Assembly (NCBI GenBank): GCA_934597125.1
Contig: CAKTQM010000040.1
Location: 1 to 14,250 of the forward strand
DNA length: 14,250 bases
Reading direction: 5' to 3'
Source of the DNA: an uncultured Oscillospiraceae bacterium
Lineage (GTDB): Bacteria; Bacillota; Clostridia; Oscillospirales; Oscillospiraceae
This document shows, piece by piece, positions 12,714 to 14,250 of the stretch. The position numbers and the translations under genes are program-made. Positions within the stretch are counted from its first letter, which is position 1. Each line of letters begins with the position of its first letter. The notes under the pieces were generated by a model. That model did not search any database, had not been told where the DNA came from, and saw only the letters and a program-made list of their open reading frames with translations.

Positions 12714-13253
12714 ATGACACGGGAAGAAGCGGTGACGCGCTTGTGCGATTTGTACAGCGGCGAATTCGATGTGCGGCAATGCCAGGAGCAGGAGCAGCCT
12801 CTGGCGGCGCAAATGGATTTTTATGCAGAGTCATCCAAATACGTTCTGTCGAAAAAGGCGAAGCTGTGGGAGGCCAACACGTTTGAATACGTCTATCTGT
12901 TCAGCGTGCCCCACCTGACGCGGGAGATCTATGACCAGTGCGAAAAGCTGGCCTATGAGCAGGGCATGGCCCGCGTGAAGCCCGGCCCCAATCATATGTA
13001 TACCTACATCACGGCCCTGTTTGTGTGCGACAGCTGCGACGAGGAGGCCCGCAAGGCGCTGAAGCGCTGCAGGCTGTATCAGAGCTTCCGCATGTCCTAT
13101 TGGGGCTGGATGGATTTTCACACCGCGGTGGCGGTGCTGCCGGAAGAAACGGTCAGCACCAACGCCAGCGGACACAGTGCAGCGCAGGTCTTCAAACGAG
13201 GCCTGTTTCATAAGCAAAAGAAAAATTGGTTCAGAAAGGAGAGAGCTTTATGA
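12714..13253 (+). CDS. Conserved-looking protein of unknown function, coupled to cstA
   Basis: A 179-residue soluble protein I do not recognise. It has no signal peptide or membrane segment. The first half is acidic and helical; the centre contains an aromatic stretch (FEYVYLFSVPHLT near 59-71) and a possible Cys pair (CDSC near 104-107, with C118 further on) without a second CxxC. The C-terminus is basic (KRGLFHKQKKNWFRK). ATG at 12714 follows GGTGGAG at 12705-12711, and a good promoter and leader lie upstream. Its last codons carry the ribosome binding site of cstA, and its TGA overlaps the cstA ATG (ATGA at 13250-13253), so the two are translationally coupled. A role in controlling or assisting the transporter is plausible from this arrangement only. 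Confidence 0.8.
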   Translation: MTREEAVTRLCDLYSGEFDVRQCQEQEQPLAAQMDFYAESSKYVLSKKAKLWEANTFEYVYLFSVPHLTREIYDQCEKLAYEQGMARVKPGPNHMYTYITALFVCDSCDEEARKALKRCRLYQSFRMSYWGWMDFHTAVAVLPEETVSTNASGHSAAQVFKRGLFHKQKKNWFRKERAL

Positions 13254-14250
13254 ATGCTGCTTTGTTCCTTATCATCGGCTGTGCGGTGCTGGTCGTAGGC
13301 TATATTTTCTACGGCGGCTGGCTGGCCAAGAAGTGGGGCGTCGATAACTCCCGTCCTACTCCCGCTCATACCATGGAAGACGGCAAGGACTACTGCCCTG
13401 CCAAGGCTCCTGTGCTGATGGGCCATCACTTCTCCTCCATCGCCGGCGCCGGCCCCATCAACGGCCCCATTCAGGCGGCTGTGTTCGGCTGGGTCCCCGT
13501 GATGCTGTGGGTCCTGATCGGCGGTATCTTCTTCGGCGGCGTGCATGACTTCGGTTCTCTGTTCGCCTCCATCCGCCACAAGGGCGAGTCCATCGGCGAG
13601 GTCATCGGCGACGCTATCGGCGCCAAGGCCAAGAAGCTGTTCATCGTGTTCGCCTATCTGACCCTGATCCTGGTGGTGGCGGCCTTCGCCTCCATCGTGG
13701 CGAACACCTTCAAGGCCACCTATACCGCTGAGGGCGCGATTGACTACGCGGCTTCCGCGGCCAACGCCTCCACCGCCATCATCTCCATCATGTTCATCCT
13801 GATGGCGATTCTGTTCGGCTTCTTCGTCTATCGCCGCAACGCACCTCTGGGCGTGGCTACCGTGATCGGCGTCATCGGCATCGTGGTGTGCATGATCATC
13901 GGCCTGAACTGGCACCCCATCTATCTGAGCTACACCGTGTGGATGATCATTGTGGGTATCTATATCGGCGTTGCCTCCGTCACCCCCGTGTGGATCCTGC
14001 TGCAGCCCCGTGACTACCTGAGCTCCTTCCTGCTGTACGGCATGATGATCCTGGCGGTGGTGGGCATCATCGGCGCGCATCCCACCGTGGATATGCCCGC
14101 TTTCACCGGCTTCTATGATTCCCTGGCGCCTTCCGGCACCTCTCTGGGCTATATGTTCCCCGCCCTGTTCGTCACCATCGCCTGCGGCGCTGTGTCCGGC
14201 TTCCACTCTCTGGTGGGCTCCGGCACCACGTCCAAGCAGCTGGATCAGGA
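13250..14250 (+). CDS. cstA: CstA-family carbon starvation protein, 5' part (runs off window)
   Basis: The reading frame from ATG 13250 is open to the window end (333 complete codons). It encodes a polytopic inner-membrane protein with the CstA signatures: an N-terminal membrane helix followed by YGGWLAKKWG, the GHHFSSIAGAGPINGP motif beginning at residue 58, FGWVPVMLWVLIGGIFFGG-VHDFGSL, and RHKGESIGEVIG. Family members are peptide or pyruvate transporters (CstA, BtsT). AAAGGAG at 13235-13241 gives an 8-nt gap to the start, which overlaps the upstream stop codon by 4 nt. Synonymous codon choice shifts toward TCT, CCT, GCT and GGT compared with the preceding genes, as often seen in highly expressed genes. 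The C-terminal part is missing because the window ends. Confidence 0.95.
   Translation, partial: MNAALFLIIGCAVLVVGYIFYGGWLAKKWGVDNSRPTPAHTMEDGKDYCPAKAPVLMGHHFSSIAGAGPINGPIQAAVFGWVPVMLWVLIGGIFFGGVHDFGSLFASIRHKGESIGEVIGDAIGAKAKKLFIVFAYLTLILVVAAFASIVANTFKATYTAEGAIDYAASAANASTAIISIMFILMAILFGFFVYRRNAPLGVATVIGVIGIVVCMIIGLNWHPIYLSYTVWMIIVGIYIGVASVTPVWILLQPRDYLSSFLLYGMMILAVVGIIGAHPTVDMPAFTGFYDSLAPSGTSLGYMFPALFVTIACGAVSGFHSLVGSGTTSKQLDQ

Noticed and set aside
12480..12812. Possible minus-strand protein upstream of the SPFH operon
   Set aside because: It overlaps the cstA-operon promoter and the start of the supported 12714 gene and lacks an RBS. A noncoding transcript fits the terminator better.
13208..14206. 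Minus-strand open frame opposite cstA
   Set aside because: It is His/Asp/Gly-rich and antisense to an unmistakable CstA coding sequence.
1..14250. CRISPR arrays, tRNA or rRNA genes, integrases, transposases and phage genes
   Set aside because: I looked on both strands and saw no regularly spaced repeats, no cloverleaf-like sequence, and no reading frame with a recombinase or phage signature.

Overview
The window is high-GC DNA (repeated CTG, GCC and GGC codons) with strong AGGAGG-type ribosome binding sites, tight gene spacing and BlaI/M56, SPFH, TPM and CstA genes. Together with an intergenic repeat of a kind I associate with gut Clostridia, this suggests a Firmicute of the Oscillospiraceae/Ruminococcaceae group. 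The taxonomic call is inference. I used no database.

Region 1 (1-6870, + strand). After the terminator of an upstream gene come two consecutive, paralogous BlaI/M56 modules. Each has a promoter, two 17-bp dyad operators, a BlaI/MecI-type winged-helix repressor and a BlaR1-like M56 membrane metallopeptidase. The repressors align without gaps (54 of 119 positions identical by hand count), and the operators sit at almost identical places relative to the -35 box. The half-sites differ, however (GTTTATC versus GACTACA), and so does the presumed recognition helix. The two peptidases share the membrane/protease half but have unrelated extracellular C-termini: a DUF6273-like domain in the first, and about 860 unrecognised residues in the second (1186 aa). 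Neither shows a penicillin-binding sensor domain, and no beta-lactamase or other effector gene is adjacent. This is the best candidate for an undescribed system: tandem, possibly insulated proteolytic signalling modules sensing something other than beta-lactams. A block of structured intergenic repeat separates the two modules.

Region 2 (6870-8300). A small zinc-ribbon protein (-) and a LysR-type regulator (+) diverge from a 165-bp spacer. Their two -10 boxes lie in a perfect 11-bp inverted repeat. Strong bidirectional terminators bound the pair.

Region 3 (8300-12320, - strand). A four-gene operon is read right to left: SPFH protein with three C-terminal zinc ribbons, DUF5684-like membrane protein with a zinc ribbon, tail-anchored double zinc-ribbon protein, and a secreted or membrane TPM-domain protein. 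Three of these types match the Bacillus subtilis YdjI, YdjG and YdjH proteins of the PspA membrane-stress operon, but no pspA gene is present here. Counting the small gene of region 2, seven zinc ribbons lie within about 5.4 kb.

Region 4 (12320-14250). A regulatory intergenic stretch carries the SPFH operon promoter, a possible short minus-strand transcript ending in a terminator, and a good plus-strand promoter with a structured leader. This leads into a 179-aa protein of unknown function, whose stop codon overlaps the start of cstA (carbon starvation / pyruvate-peptide transporter family). cstA runs off the window end.
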